Shown here: positions 26,730 to 35,427 of the stretch, piece after piece
Position numbering within the stretch: the first letter of the stretch is position 1
Layout of the letters: each line of letters begins with the position of its first letter
Assembly (NCBI RefSeq): GCF_024707525.1
Contig: NZ_CP062231.1
Location: 930,001 to 994,000, forward strand
DNA from: Rhizobium sp. TH2
GTDB taxonomy: Bacteria; Pseudomonadota; Alphaproteobacteria; Rhizobiales; Rhizobiaceae
Length of the DNA stretch: 64,000 bases
Direction of reading: 5' to 3'
Translations under genes and position numbers: made by a program
The notes under the pieces: generated by a model
What the model saw: the letters and a program-made list of their open reading frames with translations, nothing else
What the model was told of the DNA's origin: nothing
The model's database searches: none

Positions 26730-28195
26730 GCGAGGCGGAAAGCCACCATCACGGCAAAAATGAAATCATCATCGTCAAGCGCAACCGGGGCCACGAGGAA
26801 CACGGTGGTCATGGTGCGTGGAAGATCGCTTACGCCGACTTCATGACCGCCATGATGGCCTTCTTCCTCATCATGTGGCTGGTCAATGCCGCAAACGAGG
26901 AAACCAAGGCTGCCGTCGCCAGCTACTTCAATCCCATCAAGCTGACCAGCGAAGTGCCGCCGGACGAAGGCATCCAGACGCCGAAGCGGGCGAAAGAGAA
27001 AAACGACGCCACCGAGGAACAGCAGGACAAGAAGGACGGCAAGTCGGCGAACAACGAAAGCGATCCCGGACAGGAGGACAAGACGACCTCCGAAATGGAC
27101 CAGGTAAAGGCCTCCGAGGCGGATTATTTCGAAAATCCCTATGCCGTGATCGCCGAGATCGCGCAGGAGACCGAGGACAAGGCCAATATCAGCATCAAGG
27201 GTGACGGTGGCGCCAATGATGCCGGGCCCGGTACGGGTGCGGACGGCGGCGAAGCGTTCAAGGATATTTTCGACCCGGATTTCTGGACCCAGCAGGTCGA
27301 AGTCTCGAAAACCTCGCCTGCCAATGCCAGCGACGTTCCCGCCGAGACGGCCGGGCTGCCCGGCGATGGCGAAATCATCAATGCCGACAATCCCGATTCC
27401 ATGTTCAAGGGCGACGCCTTGACCGGCGACAAGAAGAGCGGCGAGCAGGAAAAGGGCGATCTCAAACCGGGTGAGGGCAAGACCGACAAGGATAAGTCCA
27501 AGACGGCCGACAAGGACAAGGACGGCAAATCAGACAAGGATAAGCTTGGCCAGACTGAAAAGGACAAGGCCGGCAAGTCGGACAAGGACAAGCTCGGCCA
27601 GACCGAAAAGGACAAGCTCGGCAAGTCGGACGAGGACAAGGATGGCAAGACCGACAAGGAATTGCTGGCCAAGTTCGACAAGAACCAGGACGGCAAGCTC
27701 GACGAGGCTGAACTGAAGGCGGCCGAGGCCGCAAAGCTCGCCGAACGTCTGCAGGCGGCCTTGCGCAAGGAACTCGGCCCCAAAGCCGGCTATCTCGCCG
27801 AAGGCCTGCTGGTCACACCCGCCGAGGGCGGCATGCTGATCAGCATCTCCGACCAGGTCAAGACGCCGATGTTCCGGTCCGGATCGGCCATTCCCACCAG
27901 GGAAACGGTCGTAGCGATGGAGACGGTCGCCAAGCTCCTGAAGAACCGGAAGGGCCAGATCGCCATTCGCGGCCATACCGACGGTCGGCCATACAAGTCG
28001 AAGGCCTATGACAATTGGCGGCTTTCGACCGCGCGCGCCCAGAGTGCCTATTTCATGCTGCTGAGCAGCGGTGTGAAGGAAGATCGGGTTTCCCAGATAT
28101 CGGGCTTCGCCGATCACCGGCTGAAACTGCCAGAGGCGCCTCTCGACGCATCCAACCGGCGCATCGAGATCCTCCTCCAGGCGAATTCGGAGTAG
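26726..28195 (+). CDS. motB: Flagellar stator protein MotB with expanded repeat-rich linker
   Basis: MotB pairs with MotA and anchors the stator to peptidoglycan. The product is 489 residues against about 308 in enterics. The N-terminal membrane helix (residues ~34-54) carries the proton-accepting D38 in [19 protein letters not shown]. The OmpA-like peptidoglycan-binding domain spans ~365-485 ([20 protein letters not shown]). The extra length lies in a periplasmic linker (about 75-345). It includes an acidic/Lys-rich tandem repeat (252-310) and a canonical EF-hand-like loop at residues 318-329. Long MotB linkers are usual in rhizobia; the EF-hand is unexpected. Confidence 0.95.
   Translation: MSEAESHHHGKNEIIIVKRNRGHEEHGGHGAWKIAYADFMTAMMAFFLIMWLVNAANEETKAAVASYFNPIKLTSEVPPDEGIQTPKRAKEKNDATEEQQDKKDGKSANNESDPGQEDKTTSEMDQVKASEADYFENPYAVIAEIAQETEDKANISIKGDGGANDAGPGTGADGGEAFKDIFDPDFWTQQVEVSKTSPANASDVPAETAGLPGDGEIINADNPDSMFKGDALTGDKKSGEQEKGDLKPGEGKTDKDKSKTADKDKDGKSDKDKLGQTEKDKAGKSDKDKLGQTEKDKLGKSDEDKDGKTDKELLAKFDKNQDGKLDEAELKAAEAAKLAERLQAALRKELGPKAGYLAEGLLVTPAEGGMLISISDQVKTPMFRSGSAIPTRETVVAMETVAKLLKNRKGQIAIRGHTDGRPYKSKAYDNWRLSTARAQSAYFMLLSSGVKEDRVSQISGFADHRLKLPEAPLDASNRRIEILLQANSE
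27533..27628 (+). repeat. 48-bp tandem repeat in motB (two full copies)
   Basis: Two adjacent 16-codon units encode [16 protein letters not shown] and [16 protein letters not shown] (residues 270-301), followed by a diverged third unit starting [11 protein letters not shown]. The DNA copies differ at several synonymous positions (for example GATAAGCTTGGC versus GACAAGCTCGGC), so the duplication is not very recent and the peptide has been conserved. Confidence 0.85.
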
Positions 28196-28198
28196 CGA

Positions 28199-29497
28199 AT
28201 GGCACTCCGCTCGACTGGCTTCGGATTGATGACGCTGATCTGCCTGGCCTCCGGCCAGGCGGCAAGCGTTTCGGCTGAAGAAACCGCCGAGATCGCGCCG
28301 CCCTACCTGATGATCCGCTCGCTGCAGACGATCCAGGACAAGGTCATCAACGGCGATCTCGATTCGGTCGACATGCAGCGCTACCTGCTGGAGGAGATCG
28401 ACAAGCGCCTGCGCGCCATCGACATGGCCGTGTTCGATGACCCCCGGAATGTCGATGCGGCGCTGATCTATGCGATGAGCGGCGGCAATCCCGAGACGCT
28501 CGACATACTCGCCGAGCGCGACGTCGAGGGCAATTTCGACAACCGCGTTACCAGCATCCTGCGGCGCTATCTATCCGGCAGGGGAGCCACCGCGCTCAAG
28601 CAGCTGCAGGAAGTCGTGCCGGAATACCGGAATTCCCGCATTGGCCCCTATCTCGAATTGATCGGCGCCAATGCGCTGATGGAGAAGGAAACCGACGCCG
28701 CGCTGAAATTCTTCGATTGGGCGCGCGCCGAAGCACCGGGCACGATCATCGAGGAGGCGGCTCTGCGCCGCTCGCTCGGCATCACGTCCGCGAAGGGCGA
28801 CACGGCTCGTGCGCTACCTTTTGCGCGCCGCTATGCCAGGCGCTTCATGAATTCGCCCTATGCCTCGCAATTCGCCGACATTTTCGTCTCGCTGGCCATC
28901 GACCACAAGAATGCGCTTCCGCCGGATGAGATCAAGGCCGTGCTGTCACTCATCGAGCGCAAGCGCCAGCGGGAAATCTATCTCAGGCTGGGACGCCGTG
29001 CAGCGATAGACGGCAACAAGCCGCTCACCGATTTTGCCTCGAAAGAGGCGCGCAGGCTTTCGTCGGCGGAAGATGCCGGTCAGCTCGCTCTTGCCGAACT
29101 CTATTCCGGCATCGTCAACATCCCAAGTGACGGCATCAATCAGGTGCTCGAAAAGCTCGCCGAGATCCCCGATAAATCGCTTTCGCCGAAGGACCGTTTT
29201 CTCAGGGACGCGGCACGTATAGTGGCCGAAGAGGTGGTCAAGGAGCCGGGTGAGGACAGTCTGAGGCAAGTCGAACGTGTCATGGTCGACAAGGAATACA
29301 GGGATATGATGTCCGAGCGTGTCGTGAAGGCCTCCGAGGAGGCTCTGGCCGAGACGCTGCCCAGCACCCAGAACCTGCCGGAAGAGACAAGAAAGCAGGC
29401 ACTCGATTCCAGGATCGACGAGGTCGAGGATTTCGTGAGTGTGGGGCGCTCCAAGCTGAAAGATATCGACACACTTCTATCGACAGGAAGCAACTGA
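28199..29497 (+). CDS. motC: Periplasmic motility protein MotC
   Basis: MotC is a rhizobial periplasmic protein that associates with MotB and is needed for motor rotation. The 432-residue product has a signal peptide (hydrophobic core LMTLICLASGQAASVSA, cleavage near residue 26) and a helical, TPR-like repeat region. It lies three bases after the motB stop. Its C-terminal ~100 residues are charged and helical. No close equivalent exists in enteric motors. The MotC chaperone MotE is encoded at 19415. Confidence 0.92.
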   Translation: MALRSTGFGLMTLICLASGQAASVSAEETAEIAPPYLMIRSLQTIQDKVINGDLDSVDMQRYLLEEIDKRLRAIDMAVFDDPRNVDAALIYAMSGGNPETLDILAERDVEGNFDNRVTSILRRYLSGRGATALKQLQEVVPEYRNSRIGPYLELIGANALMEKETDAALKFFDWARAEAPGTIIEEAALRRSLGITSAKGDTARALPFARRYARRFMNSPYASQFADIFVSLAIDHKNALPPDEIKAVLSLIERKRQREIYLRLGRRAAIDGNKPLTDFASKEARRLSSAEDAGQLALAELYSGIVNIPSDGINQVLEKLAEIPDKSLSPKDRFLRDAARIVAEEVVKEPGEDSLRQVERVMVDKEYRDMMSERVVKASEEALAETLPSTQNLPEETRKQALDSRIDEVEDFVSVGRSKLKDIDTLLSTGSN

Positions 29498-29499
29498 CG

Positions 29500-30876
29500 A
29501 TGATGGATCAAATCCTTGCAGGCCCGCCCCAATCCCCGCCCGTCCAGCCCGCCTATCGTGACCAGCAGAGTGCCTCCGGCACCGGCGGCACGGAGGGTGG
29601 CGACAGCTTCCAGGACTACGTCTCCAAGGCGAACCAGCAGGAAACGCCAAACGGCGGCCGCGACAATCGGCACGGCGCTGTCGAGGACGATGCCGCCGCC
29701 AGTGTGACGAGCGATGATCCTTCCGCCAGCACGGTAGCGACGCCCGCCGATGCCGTTCGTCGCAATGTCGCGGAATCGACCGAGAGCCGGATCCGCCTGG
29801 CGCTTCTCAAGCAGAGCCAGAAAGCTGCGGTCGCGCCCGATGCAGGCAAGGACGGCGGAGCTGAAAAGGCGCTCGCCAACATATTGGATGTCGCCAAGCG
29901 GATGGCTCAGAAGGTTACCGCCGAAGCCGGCAATGCAGCGATTGCGCAGGAGGTGGCGGCAAGCCCGTCCGAAGAGCTGAGCATGTTGCTGGGGCTTGTC
30001 CCCGCCAAGGAAGCCACCGCCAAGCCTGTCAAAAAGCACGACGACGACACCGAAAAGGCCGACGTCAAGGACGAGACGACCGCCCTCGCAACGGACAAGA
30101 AGGCCGAGATCCTCCTGCTGAATGCCCATGAAAACGCTGCCGCCACGACCAAGCGCGACGACCACGCGCACGGCAAGGACGATTCAGTAACCGAATCCGT
30201 GCGTCTGGTCAGTGTCGATGGCAAGGGCAGGCCTATCGATGTGCCGCTCACCAAATCCGGCACGGATGGCGTAGCCGATACCGACAAGCGCTCGAACGCG
30301 ACGAAGTTCGATACCGCCACGGTTATCGAGGCGCGGCGTTATCTCGGCTTCTCCACTGAGACCAACACCCAGACGCTGACCAGCGCCATCAAGTCCGATA
30401 CGACCTGGACCGAGGCGCTTGCGCATGTGAACCGCGCCGAACTGTCGCTCGAGGGCGATACGGTGAAGGAAGTCAACACGCTCAAGCTCCAGATGAATCC
30501 CGGCGATCTCGGCAACATGGTCGCGTCGCTGAAGCTCAAGGGCGACGAGCTGACGGTGGAAGTGCGCGTCGATACGATCGAGGCCTACCGGCATCTCTCG
30601 AACGATCAGGACGGCATCGTCAAGGCATTGCAGGACCAGGGCTTCAGCATCGACAAGGTATCGGTCCAGCTCAATGCCACGGAGCGCACGGAAGCCAACG
30701 CCGATCGTGATCTCGCGCGGCAGGACCAGGGCCAGAAGGACAAGCAGGCCAGTGGTCGCAACGAAAATGCCCGCCAGGGCAACCAGGATTCATGGACACG
30801 CGATGAAGATGCCGGGATTTCCACGTCTGCTGACGGCAGGACTGATTCTTCTCGCGCCAGCGATATCTACCTCTGA
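29500..30876 (+). CDS. fliK: Flagellar hook-length control protein FliK (MotD)
   Basis: FliK (named MotD in early rhizobial work) measures hook length and triggers the export switch in FlhB. The 458-residue product has a long, low-complexity, Ala/Thr/Asp-rich N-terminal part and a conserved C-terminal Flg_hook domain (TLKLQMNPGDLGNMVASLKL). The hydrophilic tail is Gln/Asp-rich. ATG at 29500 is followed by a second ATG; either could serve. The last 74 bases overlap the downstream transglycosylase gene in another frame. Confidence 0.9.
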   Translation: MMDQILAGPPQSPPVQPAYRDQQSASGTGGTEGGDSFQDYVSKANQQETPNGGRDNRHGAVEDDAAASVTSDDPSASTVATPADAVRRNVAESTESRIRLALLKQSQKAAVAPDAGKDGGAEKALANILDVAKRMAQKVTAEAGNAAIAQEVAASPSEELSMLLGLVPAKEATAKPVKKHDDDTEKADVKDETTALATDKKAEILLLNAHENAAATTKRDDHAHGKDDSVTESVRLVSVDGKGRPIDVPLTKSGTDGVADTDKRSNATKFDTATVIEARRYLGFSTETNTQTLTSAIKSDTTWTEALAHVNRAELSLEGDTVKEVNTLKLQMNPGDLGNMVASLKLKGDELTVEVRVDTIEAYRHLSNDQDGIVKALQDQGFSIDKVSVQLNATERTEANADRDLARQDQGQKDKQASGRNENARQGNQDSWTRDEDAGISTSADGRTDSSRASDIYL

Positions 30877-31381
30877 CGCACGCGCTTCGTCCGGCATCTG
30901 TGAGCGGGAGATCGCGGCTGCCGCGACGCGATATGGCGTGCCCGAGGGCATTCTCTATTCGGTGGGACTGACCGAGACCGGCAAGCGTGGCTCGCTCCAG
31001 CCATGGGCGCTGAATATCGAAGGCAAGGCAGTGTTCGCCGCGTCGAGAAAAGATGCGCTTGTCGCCTTTTCGGATGCCCGCGACAGGGGCTCGAAACTCA
31101 TCGATCTCGGCTGCATGCAAATCAACCATCACTACCATGGCGATCAATTCGCCTCGCCAGACGACATGCTCAATCCGAGAAAGAATGTCGAATACGCGGC
31201 GAAATTTCTGTCCAGGCTGCATTCGAAGCATGTCACATGGACGATGGCGGTGGCGCGTTACCATGCGGGCCCGAACAACGATCCGGCACAAAAGCGGTAC
31301 GTGTGTCGCGTCATCTCCAACCTGGTCGCGACCGGTTACGGAAAATGGACGCCGACTGCATCCGATTTCTGCGGCAACTGA
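30803..31381 (+). CDS. Lytic transglycosylase of the flagellar cluster
   Basis: A 192-residue secreted protein with a signal peptide (FPRLLTAGLILLAPAISTSDARA) and an SLT-type lysozyme fold. The candidate catalytic Glu58 lies in YSVGLTETGKRG, followed by DLGCMQINHHYHG and VARYHAGPNND, the standard LT motifs. It probably opens the peptidoglycan for rod growth, since FlgJ here lacks a muramidase domain. The ATG at 30803 was preferred because it directly precedes the signal peptide; a longer frame back to 30674 lies wholly inside fliK. Confidence 0.87.
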   Translation: MKMPGFPRLLTAGLILLAPAISTSDARASSGICEREIAAAATRYGVPEGILYSVGLTETGKRGSLQPWALNIEGKAVFAASRKDALVAFSDARDRGSKLIDLGCMQINHHYHGDQFASPDDMLNPRKNVEYAAKFLSRLHSKHVTWTMAVARYHAGPNNDPAQKRYVCRVISNLVATGYGKWTPTASDFCGN

Positions 31382-31471
31382 AAGTAGCTGAACGTATGGG
31401 TTGAATCGGAACGCGAGCAATCTGGGCGACAATGTGGCGAGTCAATACCGCTAGCCATTTTATCTGTGGAC

Positions 31472-31486
31472 TTAACCATATGTTAA
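31472..31486. promoter_or_regulatory. CtrA-type box 1 in the rem promoter
   Basis: TTAACCATATGTTAA, a full TTAA-N7-TTAA match, 179 bp upstream of the rem start and within the AT-rich 283-bp gap between the transglycosylase and rem. Confidence 0.6.
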
Positions 31487-31557
31487 CGTGGATTTTGAAG
31501 TTTAGTATGCCTCAGGAAAGTCCGCCACTAGATATAGATCAAATCGCTATTATTCTG

Positions 31558-31572
31558 TTAATCTACTGTTAA
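31558..31572. promoter_or_regulatory. CtrA-type box 2 in the rem promoter
   Basis: TTAATCTACTGTTAA, a second full TTAA-N7-TTAA match, 93 bp before the rem ATG. Three GANTC sites follow at 31604-31608, 31614-31618 and 31649-31653. Confidence 0.6.
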
Positions 31573-31664
31573 TTTATGTCACTCACTTCCCGCATATTTA
31601 CGGCGATTCGCCGGATTCGTACTTATTGATGCATAGGTTCACTACACTGATTCGGAGGCGGCTG

Positions 31665-32336
31665 ATGATCGTAGTGGTTGATGAGCGTACACTCGTAAAA
31701 GACGGTTACACATCACTTTTCTTTCGTGAGGGAGTACCCTCGACGGGTTTCGATCCGGTGGAATTTGGGGAATGGGTAACCACGGCGGCGGACACGGATA
31801 TTGATGCCGTCGAAGCCTTCCTGATCGGACAGTCGGAGCTCTCGCTCGAACTGCCCAAGGCGATCAGGGATCGAAGCCAGGCCCCGGTAATCGCGGTGTC
31901 TGATTCTCCCTCTCTCGAAACGACGCTTGCATTCTTTGATTGTGGTGTCGACGACGTGGTTAGGAAGCCCGTCCATCCGAGAGAAATCCTGGCGCGGGCA
32001 GCGGCAATCCGCCGCCGGCAGAAGGTCCACACGAACTATGTCGACATTGGCCAGGTCCGGGTTTTCTCGGACGGGCGCGACCCGGAAATCGGCGGCGAAG
32101 TGTTTCCCTTGCCGCGGCGTGAACGGCGCATTCTCGAATACTTGGTCGCGAACCGCGGACGGCGCGTTTCCAAGACCCAGATCTTCAACGCGATCTACGG
32201 CATCTTCGACGAGGACGTCGAGGAGAACGTTGTGGAAAGCCATATCAGCAAGCTTCGCAAGAAGCTGCGCAAGCGCCTCGGTTTCGATCCGATCGATTCC
32301 AAGCGCTTCCTGGGATACTGCATCGACTGGCAGTAA
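31665..32336 (+). CDS. rem: OmpR-type motility activator Rem
   Basis: Rem activates flagellar genes downstream of VisNR in Sinorhizobium. The 223-residue product from the ATG at 31665, six bases after GGAGG, has an N-terminal receiver-like domain and a C-terminal winged helix ([40 protein letters not shown]). The receiver lacks the usual phosphoacceptor Asp: the strand that should contain it reads [15 protein letters not shown]. The Lys of VRKPVHP is kept. No histidine kinase gene is adjacent. A longer frame from 31626 is less likely. Confidence 0.94.
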   Translation: MIVVVDERTLVKDGYTSLFFREGVPSTGFDPVEFGEWVTTAADTDIDAVEAFLIGQSELSLELPKAIRDRSQAPVIAVSDSPSLETTLAFFDCGVDDVVRKPVHPREILARAAAIRRRQKVHTNYVDIGQVRVFSDGRDPEIGGEVFPLPRRERRILEYLVANRGRRVSKTQIFNAIYGIFDEDVEENVVESHISKLRKKLRKRLGFDPIDSKRFLGYCIDWQ

Positions 32337-32419
32337 GGCCTGGATGCGCGCACGGCGATGAAGCCGTAGCGGCACTCGGGGGCCAGGCCGGACATATCGA
32401 ATTCTTCCATTCCTGGATG

Positions 32420-32467
32420 GCGGGCCTCGATCCTGAAACAAACATTCAGGATCGAGGCCCGCTTTCT
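32420..32467 (+). terminator. Perfect 18-bp hairpin downstream of rem
   Basis: Arms GCGGGCCTCGATCCTGAA (32420-32437) and TTCAGGATCGAGGCCCGC (32445-32462) with loop ACAAACA, followed by TTTCT. It sits 84 bp after the rem stop and 150 bp before flgE and probably ends the rem transcript. The stem is unusually long for a terminator. Confidence 0.8.
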
Positions 32468-32612
32468 GATTCCTGGCGTGCTGCCTGTCGCAGGCATGGC
32501 CCGGCGGGATTTCATGAATTCAATGGGTTCGGGTCCTGCCTGAGGGTCCTATAAGGTTCACGCAAGGCGCGCTTCCTATTCTGTAAATGAATTACGGACA
32601 CGAGGAACCGAC

Positions 32613-33908
32613 ATGAGCCTTTATGGAATGATGAGAACCGGTTCGTCTGGCATGAATGCCCAGGCAAGCCGCTTGAGCACGGTGGCGGATAACATCGCAA
32701 ACGCCGGCACGACCGGCTACAAGGCCGCGTCCACCGAATTTTCCTCCCTTCTCCTGCCCTCGGTCTCCGGCAACTACAATTCGGGTGCCGTGGAAACCGA
32801 TATCCGTTATGGGATCAGCAACCAGGGCGCCCTTCAATATACGTCCTCGGCGACCGATCTTGCCATCAACGGCAACGGCTTCTTCGTGGTCGAGGATCCG
32901 AGCGGTGTTCCTTATATGACGCGCGCAGGCTCCTTCGTGCCGAACGGTGATGGCGAATTGGTCAATGCGGGCGGCTACAAGCTGCTCGGCTATCCCTATA
33001 CGTCTGACGAGCCCACGCCCGTGGTCAATGGCTATGCGGGCCTCGAACCCGTCAAGATCACCTCGGACGGCCTGGTGGCCACGCCTTCTTCGTTCGGACA
33101 GTTCTTCTCGAACCTCGACGCCAGCGCTGAAGTGGTCGATCCCGCCCTGCTTCCGGCCGACGGCTCCGATGAGACGACGGAATATACCCACAAGACCTCC
33201 ATCAAGGCGTTCGATACGCTTGGCAATGAAGTGCTCTACGACGTCTATTTCTCGAAGACGGACGAGAACATGTGGCAGATGGCGATCTTCAACGCCGCCG
33301 GCCGCGATGAAACGACGGGCTCATTCCCGTATGCAACGGATTCGCTGGTCGTCGATCCGATCGATATTGAATTCGATCCCGTCACCGGCAAGCTGACGGA
33401 TGCATCCGAGGCGCTCGCCACGGTGGTGCTGCCTGCTGCCGCTGATGGCGGTTTAGTTCCCAACATGGTCGAGCTCTCGCTCGATTTCACCGAACTGACC
33501 CAGCTCTCTTATGATTTCACCGTCCGGGCATCGGTCAACGGCAATGCGCCGAGTGAGGTCGAGCAGATCCAGGTGGCCGAAGACGGCATCGTCTACGCGC
33601 AATATGAGAACGGCGACCTCGTGCCGATGTACCGCCTTGCCATGGCGACCGTGCAGAGCCCAGACGAGCTCAGGGTCATCTCGGGCAATGTCTACGCCCA
33701 GAGCAACGACTCCGGCATCGTCATTCTCGGTTTCCCGAATTCAAACGGAATGGGTTCGATCGTCTCCGGCGCTCTCGAGAATTCGACGGTCGATATCGCC
33801 GAGGAGCTGACCCGGATGATCGAGTCGCAGCGCACCTATACCGCGAACTCCAAGGTCTTCCAGACCGGTTCCGATCTCATGGACGTCCTCGTCAACCTGA
33901 AAAGGTAA
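32613..33908 (+). CDS. flgE: Flagellar hook protein FlgE
   Basis: FlgE polymerises into the hook. The 431-residue product has the N-terminal rod/hook signature (VADNIANAGTTGYKAASTEF), two beta-rich central domains and the C-terminal motif (ELTRMIESQRTYTANSKVFQ). Length is close to enteric FlgE (about 403). GAGGAACC precedes the ATG. It opens the operon flgE-flgK-flgL; a 276-bp upstream gap contains the rem terminator and a presumed promoter. Confidence 0.96.
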   Translation: MSLYGMMRTGSSGMNAQASRLSTVADNIANAGTTGYKAASTEFSSLLLPSVSGNYNSGAVETDIRYGISNQGALQYTSSATDLAINGNGFFVVEDPSGVPYMTRAGSFVPNGDGELVNAGGYKLLGYPYTSDEPTPVVNGYAGLEPVKITSDGLVATPSSFGQFFSNLDASAEVVDPALLPADGSDETTEYTHKTSIKAFDTLGNEVLYDVYFSKTDENMWQMAIFNAAGRDETTGSFPYATDSLVVDPIDIEFDPVTGKLTDASEALATVVLPAAADGGLVPNMVELSLDFTELTQLSYDFTVRASVNGNAPSEVEQIQVAEDGIVYAQYENGDLVPMYRLAMATVQSPDELRVISGNVYAQSNDSGIVILGFPNSNGMGSIVSGALENSTVDIAEELTRMIESQRTYTANSKVFQTGSDLMDVLVNLKR

Positions 33909-33930
33909 TTTTGAAAGGTAGGCCGGCTCC

Positions 33931-35421
33931 ATGTCTCTGTCATCGGCGATCAGCACCGCGCAAACGATCTTTTCCAATACGGGCCTGCAGAGTGCGGCAC
34001 TTTCCCGTAATATCGCGAATGCCTCGAATCCGGATTATTCCCGGCGTGTCGGTGTGACCAGCATCGACGCGAATGGCGCGCAGCGCATGACCATCGAGCG
34101 CACTTATGACAATGGCCTGGTCAAGCAGACCATGCATTCGACGGCCGACTCCGCCGCGCAGGACCTCCTCCAGCAGAAGCTGGAGGGTGTGAGATCCCTG
34201 CTGGGAGGCAACGACTACGAGACTGCCCCGTCGACCTACCTCAAGACGCTTCGCGACAATCTCCAGGCCTATGCCACCAAGCCGAACGAATCGACGCTGG
34301 CGGCAACGGTCATTTCGAGCGCCTCGGATGTCGCCAATTCGCTGAACGCGATCTCCTCCGAAATCCAGTCGATGCGGGGTACGGTCGATCAGGAAATCGG
34401 CGATCTGATCGAAGAGCTGAACGGTCTTCTCGATCAGTTCGGCGACGTCAATAACGCGATCAAGGCCGGTACGACGCTCGGGCGGGACGTCAATAACGAG
34501 CTCGACATGCGCGAGCGGTATCTCAAGCAGATTTCGGCGATCGTCGGCGTGCGTTCCTTCACGCGCAACGACAACGACATGGCGCTCTATACGAGCGATG
34601 GCACCATGCTGTTCGATGTCGACAAGCGGAAAATCCTTTTTCTCCCGCAGCCGGCCTATGACGCCGTGACAGAAGGCAATCCCCTCATCATCGATGGGGC
34701 GGAGATCACCGCCGGCGAGGGTGGCAACACCACGGCCAAGGGCAAGCTGCAGGCGCTTCTCCAGGTCCGGGATTCGATCATTCCCACCTATCAGAACCAG
34801 CTCGATGAAACCGCGCGCGGCCTGATCGAGATGTTCCAGCAGAATGATATGACGGGCGGCGGCGCTGATCCGATTCCGGGTCTGTTCACCTGGAGCGGAT
34901 ATGCGAGCGGCGATACGATCCCGGTGACGGGTGCGCTCGTTCCCGGCCTTTCTTCGGTGATCAAGGTCAATGACAGCCTCGTCAAGTCGAAGGGTGGCGA
35001 CGCTACCCTTCTGCGCGATGGCGGCTACGACGTGGACGGCCTCGGCATCGCCGCCACCGACTATCTCGGCAACGTCAATAACGAAGCCGGTTACTCCACG
35101 CTTCTCGACGGCTATGTCGCCACCTTTGAAGGTGACCGCGATTTCGATACGGCGGCCTTCCTCGATGCCCGCACGACGATTGGCGAGTATGCGACCGGTT
35201 CCGTGGGTTGGCTCGAACAGCTGATCTCGGAAAGCGCCACCGCGAAAGACAACAAGCAGGCGCAGCTGACCCGCGTGGTCGAGGCGCTTTCCAACACGAC
35301 CGGCGTCAGTCTGGACGAAGAAATGTCGCTGATGCTCGAACTCGAGCAGAGCTACAAGGCTTCGAGCAAGCTCGTCGCCACGGTGGACGAGATGATGCAG
35401 GCCCTGTTGGCAGCGGTGTGA
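33931..35421 (+). CDS. flgK: Hook-filament junction protein FlgK
   Basis: FlgK is the first hook-associated protein. The 496-residue product starts MSLSSAISTAQTIFSNTGLQ with the family pattern ALSRNIANASNPDYSRRVGV. It ends in a helix with EEMSLMLELEQSYKASSKLV, as expected. It lies 22 bp after flgE and six bases before flgL. Confidence 0.95.
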   Translation: MSLSSAISTAQTIFSNTGLQSAALSRNIANASNPDYSRRVGVTSIDANGAQRMTIERTYDNGLVKQTMHSTADSAAQDLLQQKLEGVRSLLGGNDYETAPSTYLKTLRDNLQAYATKPNESTLAATVISSASDVANSLNAISSEIQSMRGTVDQEIGDLIEELNGLLDQFGDVNNAIKAGTTLGRDVNNELDMRERYLKQISAIVGVRSFTRNDNDMALYTSDGTMLFDVDKRKILFLPQPAYDAVTEGNPLIIDGAEITAGEGGNTTAKGKLQALLQVRDSIIPTYQNQLDETARGLIEMFQQNDMTGGGADPIPGLFTWSGYASGDTIPVTGALVPGLSSVIKVNDSLVKSKGGDATLLRDGGYDVDGLGIAATDYLGNVNNEAGYSTLLDGYVATFEGDRDFDTAAFLDARTTIGEYATGSVGWLEQLISESATAKDNKQAQLTRVVEALSNTTGVSLDEEMSLMLELEQSYKASSKLVATVDEMMQALLAAV

Positions 35422-35427
35422 TAGACC

